Shown piece after piece: positions 24,341-33,592 of a stretch of DNA of 64,000 nucleotides. The position numbers and the translations under genes are program-made. The stretch is taken from contig NC_066313.1 of assembly GCF_022539315.1 (NCBI RefSeq), positions 21,427,059 through 21,491,058 on the forward strand, in the 5' to 3' direction. The notes below the pieces were generated by a model, which did no database searches, had not been told where the DNA came from, and saw nothing but the letters and a program-made list of their open reading frames with translations. This DNA comes from Serinus canaria. Taxonomy: Eukaryota; Chordata; Aves; Passeriformes; Fringillidae. Within the stretch, counting starts at the first letter, position 1, and every line of letters begins with the position of its first letter.

Positions 24341-24346
24341 AATAAA
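24341..24346 (+). terminator. candidate distal polyadenylation signal
   Basis: AATAAA followed within about 30 bp by a GT-rich stretch (AGTGTGTATAG). This is a well-formed polyadenylation context 4 kb downstream of the ILDR1 stop. It could end a long ILDR1 3'UTR or an unannotated transcript. Confidence 0.35.
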
Positions 24347-24659
24347 GAGAACTTGCAACCAGTTGCTCTAGTGTGTATAGAGGCTATAAATTGCTTTTTA
24401 GTGTTTGCACCAGAAGTGGAACCAAAAAGTGCCTGTTCTTATTTCTTGAGTTAACCTTTTTATACATCAATAAGAATCCTCTGTTGTTTTAGGGGTTTTT
24501 TTGGACAAAAATGCAAAATGGTTTGCTTGTATGGGGTTTTTTTGTAGGATTTTTCCCCCTTATTTTGGGAGACTTTTTTTTTCTTTGTTTTTCTAAGAAA
24601 AAAGATCATTTGGATAAATATGTAGAGAGTGGAAAAATGTCTGGAAACCACTAGCAGCC

Positions 24660-24770
24660 ATCTTCAATGGTGTGACTCATTGTAGCTTGGGCTGCCATAT
24701 CTGTAAAATGAGAACACTTACTGTTTGGTTTTAAAGCATTTGGAGCACTATGAGAGGAAAAGTCGTCTAG
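24660..24770 (+). repeat. second MIR-like relic
   Basis: CCATATCTGTAAAATGAGAA followed by ACACTTACTG and TTTTAAAGCATTTGGAGCAC follows the 3' half of the MIR core (CATCTGTAAAATGGGGATAA ... AAAGCGCTTTG). It is diverged and lacks a recognisable 5' part. Confidence 0.5.
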
Positions 24771-25111
24771 AAATCTTGTTTGGTTGATTAATGAAGGTAC
24801 TTGGTTGAGCTTTTCACACTTACCACATGTGAGAGTCATCTAATAAATAAATGGTCAACATAAGAATGGAAATCTGTTTGGTCTCACACAGTAGGCTTAA
24901 TTTCTGTCCTTCCATTCCCCCAGCTGATGCCCTTTGTAGTTGTGTTGCAGCCTTTCTGTCTCTTGCCCCTGTCTACATGTGCCAAACACTGGTGACAGGA
25001 CCTACTGGAGACCCAAGGGGCATGTGGAACATGAGCTATGGGAAAACATTCCCTACAGCAGCAATGCAGCCACTTTCTGACTGGGACTAGGGAGTCTCAG
25101 GAGATGTTACC

Positions 25112-25560
25112 ATAGAATCTTAAGAATGGTTTGCATTGGAAGGGACCTTACAAGATCATCTCAACCACCCTGCCCCCGCCTTAGCAGGGATACCTTCCAC
25201 TAGACCACATTGCTCAAAGTCCCATCCAGCCTGGCCTTGAGTACTTCCAGTGTCCACAACTTCTCTGAACAACCTGTTCCAGTGTCTCACTACCCTCAAA
25301 GAATTCTTCCTTCCATCCCATCTAAATTTACCCACTTTCAATTTAAACCTGTTTCTCTTTCTCCTGTCAATACAAGCCTTGGTCAAGTCTTAGTGTTTCT
25401 GATAAGAACCCTCTAAGTATTGAAAAGCTGCAATAAGATCTCCCTGCAGCCTTTTCTCCAGACTGAAGCCCCAGTTCTTTCAGCCTTTCCCCATGGGAGA
25501 CATGTTCCAACCCCATGATAATTTTTTGTGCCACTCAGGATCCACTCTTAACAGCTTTGT
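25112..25560 (-). mobile_element. CR1 LINE 3' fragment, longest in the window
   Basis: Minus-orientation CR1 of about 450 bp. It begins with CATAGAATCTTAAGAATGG, and continues through AAGGGACCTTACAAGATCAT, GATACCTTCCACTAGACCAC, CCATCCAGCCTGGCCTTGAG, CTGTTTCTCTTTCTCCTGTC and CTTTTCTCCAGACTGAAGCC, ending near CAGGATCCACTC. Confidence 0.93.
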
Positions 25561-25611
25561 GTATCTTGGGCTGGGAATCCCATAGCTAGATGTTCCTCCT
25601 GGTAAGTTCAC

Positions 25612-25690
25612 GGAATTCACAGAATGACTAGGTTGGAAGAGACTGTAAAGATCATCGAGTCCAACCCATAGTTTTGACAGCTGTGTCAGG
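25612..25690 (-). mobile_element. second, severely truncated CR1 tail
   Basis: Minus orientation, with TCACAGAATGACTAGGTTGG, AAGAGACTGTAAAGATCATC and GAGTCCAACCCATAGTTTTG. It is a separate insertion from the neighbouring element, because the 3' end sequence occurs again. Confidence 0.8.
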
Positions 25691-25952
25691 TGTATTCTCA
25701 TCTAGTCAGCCTGTGCACAGGGAAAGAAGCGTGAGAGGAGTGCGCACCACTGTGCACCATTTGGTTAATGCATTTGCTGTAAAAGGAGAGGAAACTGGTG
25801 TAACAGCTGCAGGTAAGTGCCAACAGTCAGAGCAGTGGGGTTAGAGCACAGGAAGAGTGGGAGCAAAATTTAGCCCAGCTCTAGCTGCTATTAATGTGAG
25901 TTTGGTCAGTTTATGAAAGGGGCCTCTATGACATGGTTGCTTGCAAAAGTAG

Positions 25953-25967
25953 GGGGCTCAGTGACCC
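25953..25967 (+). promoter_or_regulatory. APOV1: imperfect estrogen response element of APOV1
   Basis: GGGGCTCAGTGACCC holds one perfect TGACC half-site with 3-bp spacing to a degenerate left half. It lies about 44 bp upstream of the perfect ERE. From memory, the chicken apoVLDL-II promoter has two EREs, near -221 and -177, which is the same spacing. Confidence 0.65.
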
Positions 25968-25997
25968 AGAAGCTGCCTTTCACATCTCTTGGGCTCA

Positions 25998-26010
25998 GGT
26001 CAGATTGACC
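25998..26010 (+). promoter_or_regulatory. APOV1: perfect consensus estrogen response element of APOV1
   Basis: GGTCAGATTGACC is an exact GGTCAnnnTGACC palindrome. It lies about 180 bp upstream of the inferred APOV1 start site. This fits the known estrogen induction of the gene in laying-hen liver. The same 11-mer GCTTGCAAAAG (possible C/EBP site) occurs at 25939-25949 and 26078-26088, on either side of this ERE. Confidence 0.85.
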
Positions 26011-26108
26011 CTCCATTGCCAAATCTCAATAACAGGTCCAGAGTCCTCCACAGCTTCTTGCCTGTCCCACTGAGCATGCTTGCAAAAGAGCAAATGGGGA
26101 AACAAAGC

Positions 26109-26122
26109 AGACCTTTGACCCC
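26109..26122 (+). promoter_or_regulatory. APOV1: DR1-type nuclear receptor site (COUP-TF/HNF4) of APOV1
   Basis: AGACCTTTGACCCC is close to the reverse DR1 consensus TGACCTTTGACCC. It sits roughly 55-65 bp upstream of the inferred start site, where a COUP-TF/liver-factor site is described in the chicken promoter (from memory). This would supply liver specificity. Confidence 0.55.
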
Positions 26123-26145
26123 TTGCTAACACTATATTAGCTCTG

Positions 26146-26208
26146 CATAAATGCCGGGGTCTCAGATGAGCACCTACCTCAGCCTGAGAAAGAGAGAAAG
26201 CAGAACAG
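26146..26208 (+). promoter_or_regulatory. APOV1: APOV1 core promoter and untranslated exon 1
   Basis: A TATA-like CATAAAT at about 26146-26152 precedes an inferred start near 26175 by about 30 bp. A second candidate, TATATTAG, lies at 26133. A short untranslated exon would end at 26208 in CAGAACAG|GTAAGA, a strong donor. Apolipoprotein-family genes typically have an untranslated first exon and an intron before the start codon. The start position is inferred from ERE spacing. Confidence 0.5.
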
Positions 26209-27651
26209 GTAAGAGCTGAACTCTGTGCTGGGTGGTTTGGACTTTGTGACTGGTCTATCTGGCTCATAGACAAGTGAGTGGAGATTGCCTCATCTCCTAC
26301 TGTGAACCAAAGTGTGAGCCCTTCTCACGCTCCATAGCCAGGAATGGTGCTGAAATAGAGGAGGGTGTGGGAGTACCTGGGGTCACGTGCTCTGAAGCTG
26401 AGTGACGGATAATCCGTAAGACACTCATAGGAGGGTCAAACCCATGGTGGGAGTTTCAGAGTTTCAGTGTTGGGAGATACATAACCTTTTCCCAGGTGCC
26501 TTCGCCACAGGGACTGCCGGTTCTAAAGCGGGTAAGAGCATCTGTTCATGCTCCTGGGAAGCAAATTTCTGCCTTTTGTGTATGTGGAGAAAAACTGGCT
26601 CTGGGATTAAAAATCAAGGAAGAGTAATAAAGGAGCAACTGTGCAAACATCTCGTGAACTGGGTGGTAGCTTTTGGAGGTAATCTGTGCAGAAGGAAATA
26701 AAAATGGATGGAAATCTCCTTACTGAGGAATAAGATGGAACACTGACTTGTAACCACCTGGTACAGGATTTAGCAAAGCATTCACATATAATAGACTTCT
26801 GGCCAGTTTTGCCTTTGCAATTCCTATGTTCAAAGTTTCATTCATGTTCCTCTGAGTGATGCAGCCCCCTAATTGGGGGCATATATAAATTTTAATTTCT
26901 AAACACCTTTTTAAATACAGAATGTTTGGAAGCTTGTTTAGATGTAATTTCATATTTTCAGTGTGCCAAGTAGCAAATTCTGACTTTTTTAAAAGACAAA
27001 AGTAAAGGAAGTCAGATGAAGCTAAATTTTGCATTCACTCTCTTTTGGGAACTTGTTCTGCTTAGGCTTCTGTCTGCTGCATTAATCCCAGAGTGAAAAA
27101 GACAAGCGAACCTAGTTAGCTACTTGGGACTTTCCTCAACTAAAGCAAGAGAAAGTACTCAGATCACTGAGTCACTAAGATGATCATTGTATGTAATGTA
27201 CTAACTAGCACAATGTTCTTTAGAGCAATTTATCAAAACAAATAAAATGAAGAAATCCCACAATATGATTTTTTCAGTTGTACTTAGGCATTTTGGAAAT
27301 CGGTTCTGACTTCTAACACTTTTACTGGTTTGTTCAGTGCTGAAACAGGATTTTAGATCTCATATAAAAGAACTAGCTTAAACTGCCCATATTTCTTAGA
27401 GCTCTGAAAGTTATTATTGTGGATATTTTTGAATATACAAAGAAAAGGACAACATTTTTATACTGCCTTTTCCTCACTTCTTCAGAGGAAATGCACATGA
27501 ACTTTCTGTTTTTGTCTTCATTTATTGGTTAGGTTTGTTGCAAAAATTTGGTGTTTAACCAACAGGTTTTATTTCTCTGAAAACAACCCAAACACTGTAT
27601 GCTGATTCCTGCAGGTCTCTCTGTGTAGAGAGCAGAACTGGTACTCAAACC

Positions 27652-28979
27652 ATGCTGCAATCCAGGGCATTGGTGATAGCTCTGATTCTGCTCCTTAGCA
27701 CCACTCTCCCCGGTAAGTCTGAAAAGCTTTGCTGTTTGTCTGAGACAAAGCTCAGCTCTACAGTTTCTCACGCATCATGAAGTAGGAATGAAGCCAAATA
27801 ATTCAGTTGAAGACCATGAATACACAGTGCTTGGCAGTGTGGAACAAGTCAGTAGAGACCTGGCATGAAAACTGCCCATATTGGGTGCAAATGCTCTGCC
27901 ATGGAAGGTCCATGACTTAGATACCCATGACTGGGTGAAGAGAGGGTGCTGAATGCTGGAGAGCAAATTCTGGGAGAGGTTCTGAATCTCAGAATTTCAA
28001 ATCTCTTCCCCTGCAGCTGGGGAAAAATACCAGATACACAAGAGACATGAGAAACCTCATGGGGTTTTGCTTTTTTTCTCAGAAGTGCAGTCAAAGTCCA
28101 TCTTTGAGAAAGACCGTCGTGAGTTGCTGGCCATCCCTGAGACTATTGCATCTTACTTCTATGAAGCTGTGAACAAGGTGTCCCCTAAAGTCAGCCAGTT
28201 CTTGTTGGATACTGTCCAGAGTCCAACAGTTATTGCGGCCAGGTATGGAAAGCTCTGTACTAACACTCCAACAGCCATGTGTGAAAAGGGAGAGGGAGGT
28301 GTGGGAGAAAGAACAGACTCATCAGCTATCCCTGTGGGGAGATCCGAGGGGAAATTAACCAGCAACCAAAGCCTGATGTACCAAGGGAGCAAGGTGCTGG
28401 AAGGGGGAATGAGGTGATACGGTCTGCTGGTGAAAGCTCTTCCCAGGGAGGCACATTGTACACAGTGTTCACAGGGATGACAGGTACTGCTCTTTATCGA
28501 CAGGTAGTGAGGGAGGAGGTTGCTGGCTGGTGGGAAATCAGCTCCTCTGGAAGGGTGCTGCAGTGCTGTGAGGGGCTGAGTACTCAGTGTGCCAGGATCA
28601 CTTGATGCAAATCACAGACCTGGCTCTAGCTGTGCATATGTCTTGCTCAAGGTAGGGGAATGAGTTTCCTCACAAAAGGAAAAGCATGATCACCCTAGAG
28701 ACAGTTTCATGTAACTCACGGCACACATGTACTGCCTATTCCTGTCTTCTGAGGAAAACCCCTCTAGGACTGCCAAGGAGCTTTGCACTCCTGGTGACAG
28801 CCAGAGTGGTAACTACAGCAGATGGGAATTACCCTCACATACTTGTGTGTCTTACCACATACTCTGTTGTCTCCTGCAGACAGAGAATCGCCAAAGAAGC
28901 AACTAAAGTCAGTATAATGTTTGAACAGCTGGTTGAAAAAATAAAGAACCTGTGGTACACAAGGATCCTAGGCTATTAG
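27652..28979 (+). CDS. APOV1: APOV1, apovitellenin-1 (apoVLDL-II)
   Basis: Three coding exons, 27652-27712, 28083-28242 and 28880-28979, join to 321 nt and 106 aa, the length I recall for chicken. Exon 2 begins at 27615 (acceptor TTCCTGCAG), leaving 37 nt of 5'UTR. The signal peptide (about residues 1-23, hydrophobic ALVIALILLSTTLP) is followed by the mature start KSIFEKDRRELLAIPE, the conserved block YEAVNKVSP then QFLLD, an amphipathic helix, and the C-terminus EKIKNLWYTRILGY. The secreted liver protein coats yolk-targeted VLDL and inhibits lipoprotein lipase, so triglyceride reaches the oocyte. Oddity: chicken has a cysteine where this protein has Trp99 (KNLWYT), and the mature chain has no cysteine, so no disulfide dimer can form. 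Introns at the signal peptide and mid-protein follow the apolipoprotein gene-family pattern. The gene appears intact. Confidence 0.95.
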
Positions 28980-29276
28980 CCAAATGAAGACAAGTCAGCA
29001 TTTCCTGATGTGAGCATGTAACACCTCCCAGTGTCCTCTTTCCCCCTGCCCTCCTACGGACCAAGATAAGTCAATAAGACAGAATCGATGCTCCTCTTAA
29101 TGCCACTAGAGGGAACCCACCTTCAAAGACCAAAAGATGGAAGGCGTCTGCTGAAGGCATCTGCTGAAGCCTCCCCAGAAAAAAATCAAGCAGCTGGGCA
29201 CAGGGACGGCAATATAGAGATTCTTCTGTAGCCAAATCTTGAAAATTAATTCCTCCTTGGTCATTGCCCCTCTAAT

Positions 29277-29282
29277 AATAAA
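29277..29282 (+). terminator. APOV1: APOV1 polyadenylation signal
   Basis: AATAAA with a following A-run and a TTGGTTGTT stretch, about 300 bp after the stop codon. Confidence 0.7.
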
Positions 29283-29309
29283 AAAAAAATGTTGGTTGTT
29301 ACACTTCCT

Positions 29310-32140
29310 TAAGTTTATTGTTTGTATTGACCATTATGGCATCTGACTTACCTTGGCATCCCATTCTGCTGAGAATGTAGCTGTGATTCACAAAAAGTTT
29401 TTGCAGGCAATGCTAACAAACCCTGGGTGTTCAGGCACTTTTAACTAAGCTCAGATTTTTCTTGGGTGGAGGAGGAACTACCTGAGCATCTTTCAGAGTA
29501 GCCATAACTGACTGTGCTCCTTGGGTAGGAGGGAAGCAAATAGGTGCACCTGTATCACGTGTCTGAAGATTCCAGATAATTTGGGAAAACAAGTGTCAGT
29601 AAATTGAACTGTCCATCAACCTAAACTGGACTTTGGAAGTATGTCTCATTAGTCAGAGAGGCTACTGAATGAGCTTTTCCAAAGGAAAAATGAGTGGAAA
29701 ATTTCTCACTATCTTGACCAGTTTATTAGAGGGACCTATGCCTGGCACTGTGTATGAAGACCTGGCACTTCCCCATCAGTCCTGTGTAACTGCATCAGCC
29801 CAGATGCCCACACTGGACAGAGAAATCTATTTTCTTTCTCATTAAGCAAGCAGAAGCAAGTAGGCAATATTTCTGAAGTCACAATAGGAGACTGTGGCAT
29901 AGGCTAAAGCAAACAAATATTTTTGTTGTTTTGTTTTGTTTCTTTAGTTATCAGTCAGATCAGCTATAAGTTTGCACCTAACCACTTGCCTGGAATAAAA
30001 TCCCCTCATTCTCCATTTTCTTTGTCTCAGCAACTCATTTTTACCGTCTGCAATCACAATGAAATCAGTGTCCCCATGCAGAGCAGCAAGTTCATCCTTC
30101 TCCGATGGCTTCACCAGTTCTGCAGAGATGTTTTGCAGGTTTATTTATTGCTGCTCATATTTCTTAGACAGTCTGTGCTTCTCTGGCCCAATGAACAAAC
30201 ATGCATATGTATTACGTAAATGGACCTGTATTTAGGAGGAGATTCAGAAAAGCAGATGTTTTGCTGATAAGAATATTTACCACATGAAAAAGCCAGGTCC
30301 TTTAGCTCTTTTGCTACAGGGATGACTTCCTTCCTGCTTGTTTCCCATATGTCTGTTCAATCTTTTTTTTTCCCCCTAAATATGACACTTAAAAGGAGAA
30401 GCCCTACAACTTAAATTCTCTCTTGTCCCAAGGAATAAGTCACCATTCTGTATTTTCTCAGAATAGATCTTGTTCTTCTGGCATTTCAAAAGTACTTCTT
30501 TCTGACAGAGTGAAAGTCATGAGTATATGAAAGAGCCTGAATATTCTCTTAAAAATTTGGTGTCCTGGAAATTGGCATTTCAGCCTGTTCAATCTACTTG
30601 TCTGCACTGCCAAAAAGACTAGGAAAAAGTTTGGAAAGTATAGGGGTCCTCATGTAGCATTTTGAGCCTGTGTGTGACTTCACCAATGCAACCCAGTGGT
30701 GTTGCTGTATTGCATCACTGCACAGCCGGAGCAGCACAGTAGCTGGTATGAATTCTGTGCTAAAACATTAAAAGTCAACATTTTGTTAAGTGCACTTAAT
30801 TTTATCTTTTTGATTCTTTGCAATATGACCTCCAGAAAATCCAAGCCAGATGAATCCTGAACAGCAGTTTGATGTCTGATTTTAGCAGATGGGCAAAACA
30901 GAATCCGACCATAGATCTCTGTGTTTGTTTGTACTCAAGCTCCTGACCATGTAGTTAGTTATCTATGCATTTTTATGCTTGAAAAAAAACAAGTAGAAAA
31001 CCTTCCAGGTAGTTAATCTCTTGTACAATCTACAACGTGGGGCAAGCTATGAAGAGCAAAGTAGATAACCTTCCACTGCCACTTCTACCCCTAAAGGATG
31101 TTACCAGCATCCCTTAAGACAGAAACTAGCAGCTGAGACAGCATTCAGGCTGGGATTAGGTAGAGGGAAAAAAGATTTTTATCCCAAAAAGGACCCTGGA
31201 GCAAATTCGTGGGACATTTTATATCTCAGTGTTAAAATATTTCATATCTACTCTCAATTCTCAAGTGGAATAAACAAGTTAATCTGTAATTTCTTTTAAA
31301 AATATGTACAGAAATCACTTCCCAAGTGATGCCTGTCACAGAGTTCACTGAGTGCTTCAAGATTCTTGGAGAGGCTTCGTAAGTGAAGCATTCATTTCAG
31401 CGAGATTCGAGTCATAGAAACTTTCTTGTTGAGTAATTATCATTCACTTTGCAGATTTGGAAAAGCTTGTGGTGTAACTGGTTCAACTGAGGCAATTAAC
31501 ATAAAATTATAAGAAATGTCAAATTTCTGTTGTTTTTGAGATGGGGGAATAACCCCTTGGGTGTTCATGATTTCTGCAAAAAAAACCCTTTCTTGAAAAG
31601 TATTTATCATGGTGGGTACTTTACTCCATTTTCAGTGGCTCAGATTGTTGATGGCTTTTACACTTCCTAGCTCCCCTCCTCTCTTCAGGGTTTGGAAAAA
31701 TCACTACTTAATGCTAAGGGACCGCAGGCCTCGGCTCTGTGCTGCTTTGAGAAGTGGTTGCTGCCCTTTCCGACGAGCAGCCCAAGTCCTTCTGCAGCAG
31801 AGAAGTCCAGCGCAGGATGTTTGAGAAGACAAGGACTGGAAAAAATCTTGTAAAATATTTGAAACTTCCGGCTGGTACTCACACCTACACACATGCAGAC
31901 ATTCCATCTCAGTACCGCAGTTTTTGTCCCCTGGTGAGGGCCGTGCGGTCAGGCACAGCGAGGGGAAGGAGCAGGATGAGACGCTTGAAGCACAGTAAGA
32001 CCCAGAGCGGACATAGTTCTGAGGGCTCTGCCCTTCCCCAGGGGCTATTGGCAAAGAGGCTTTCCCAGATTTTTAACGTAAACGCCAAAATCACAAACGG
32101 GGTGCTGTGTGTGCACGGGTGCGTGAAGTCAGTAAGGAAA
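29310..32140. other. intergenic, no gene seen
   Basis: Mixed AT-rich sequence. I found no coding exon, RNA gene or clear mobile element on either strand. Confidence 0.6.
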
Positions 32141-32149
32141 AAAGGGCAC

Positions 32150-32680
32150 AAGGGTGCAGCGGCTGGCTGCGGGGGCAGCGCTCCCTGCGGAGGGGCTCGG
32201 CGGGACAGCGGGAGCCTTGCGTGCCGGTCGGGCGGCCGGGATCAGTCAGCGCCCGCTCCCTTTCGCTCCCCGCCCGCCGTGCCGGCCGCAGGGCGGGCGC
32301 TGACTCAGAGCGCCACCGCCGCCGCCGCCGCTTCGCACGCGATGTCGCCGGGTCCCCTCATCCCCCGCGGCCTCCGCCGCCGCATAGGGAGCGCAGGCAC
32401 GCTCGGGGAGCGGGAGCTGCCTGGGGAGGACAAGGGGTACCCAGCCCGGCAGGGGATGCTCGGGTAGGCGGGAGTCGGGCGGGACTCGGGCGGGAGTGGC
32501 TGGAGGAAGGGAGGACCAGTTTCCCAGCCATAATCCCACTCTTTGGTGAGGCTGGGACAGGTAAATTCCCCCCTACTGGCCGCCTGACCCCGTGGAATGG
32601 GAAGAGTGTTTCGGCATGGGCCGGGCTGGGGCTGAGAGGCTGCAGCTGGGCCGGCGTTGGGTGGGGAGGGCTTGAATGTT
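32150..32680. promoter_or_regulatory. orphan CpG island
   Basis: A GC-rich, CpG-dense block with a (GCC)n run (about 32312-32330) and an AP-1 consensus TGACTCA near 32300. It is 3 kb downstream of APOV1 and 9 kb beyond the 3' end of GPR15, so it belongs to neither promoter. A plus-strand ATG at 32341 opens a short arginine-rich frame to a possible donor (GG|GTAGGC) at 32463. No homologue is recognised. Confidence 0.6.
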
Positions 32681-33502
32681 GTTTCCGTAATACACAGAAA
32701 GTTTTTCTCATGTGTTTGCTCGCTTACCTGCGTGCTCACCCGAGAGGTGGGGTGTCCTTTCATCTGGGTGTGCAGTGACCACGCTGTGCTTTGCAGACAT
32801 AGTTTTTTGTAGGGGAGAAAGGGTGTGCCCGGTTAGATGATCCCGTGTTGCAGATTTCTTTATGGTTAGATTTGGGGGCGATATGCGACTAGGCCAGTTC
32901 TCTATGTGTTTATTTGTGAAATGTTTCCTAAAGTGTTTCTGGGTTTGCTATTCAAAAACCCAGAAAACTGCAGCATAAGTCCAAGCTAACTGTTTTGACA
33001 GTGTCTGTTTTAAAACTGCTTTATTAAAGTTTCTCAGTGCCATAACATCGTGGTGTTCAGATGTGCACCACAGCATCAGGTACATCTCGTGCCTCGTGGG
33101 AGAAGCATTAACCTGCTCACTGCCATACAGGAATGTATCTGAAAATGATTTAAAGAACATTTGCAATCAACCATGACATGCACTGATTCCTGAAGATCTT
33201 AACAGAAGATATGTTTACAAGTATAGCTGTTGTACGTGTCAGTAAAGAGCACAGATCATTTATATTCACTTTATATTCACCTATCTTCAGGTTTACAGTA
33301 GCATCCTTGTTAAATGGATTCAGATGTTGGTTTTGGGGCTAATTTATTCTCAGTTCTCTTGAGAGAAAAAAAGTTCGGATGTGAGGGAAAATGTGTGAGT
33401 GACTCAGTGTTTGAAAACAAGTGGATTAAGTTTTCTGCTTAGAAAAAATACTTCAGGACAGTTATTTTTTCCTGATTGTGACATTTTCTCTTCTTTCCAT
33501 AG

Positions 33503-33592
33503 GCTTCATTGTCTCTTGCATTTCTTGGGGGTGCCTGATGTTAAAAGTCAGTGAAGGATTGCTGTTTTGGAGTGGAGTACAGATCCTCCCAG
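33503..33592 (+). other. candidate second exon of a transcript from the orphan CpG island
   Basis: A strong pyrimidine-rich acceptor (TTTTCTCTTCTTTCCATAG) and a strong donor (CCCAG|GTAACC) bound 90 nt. One frame is open throughout and holds an ATG (MLKVSEGLLFWSGVQ). Joined to the CpG-island frame it meets a stop, so it may be an untranslated exon or part of a lncRNA. No further exon could be placed with confidence. Confidence 0.3.

Noticed and set aside
31754..32467. 237-codon plus-strand open frame through the orphan island
   Set aside because: Reading frame is sustained by GC richness; overlapping frames on both strands are equally long.
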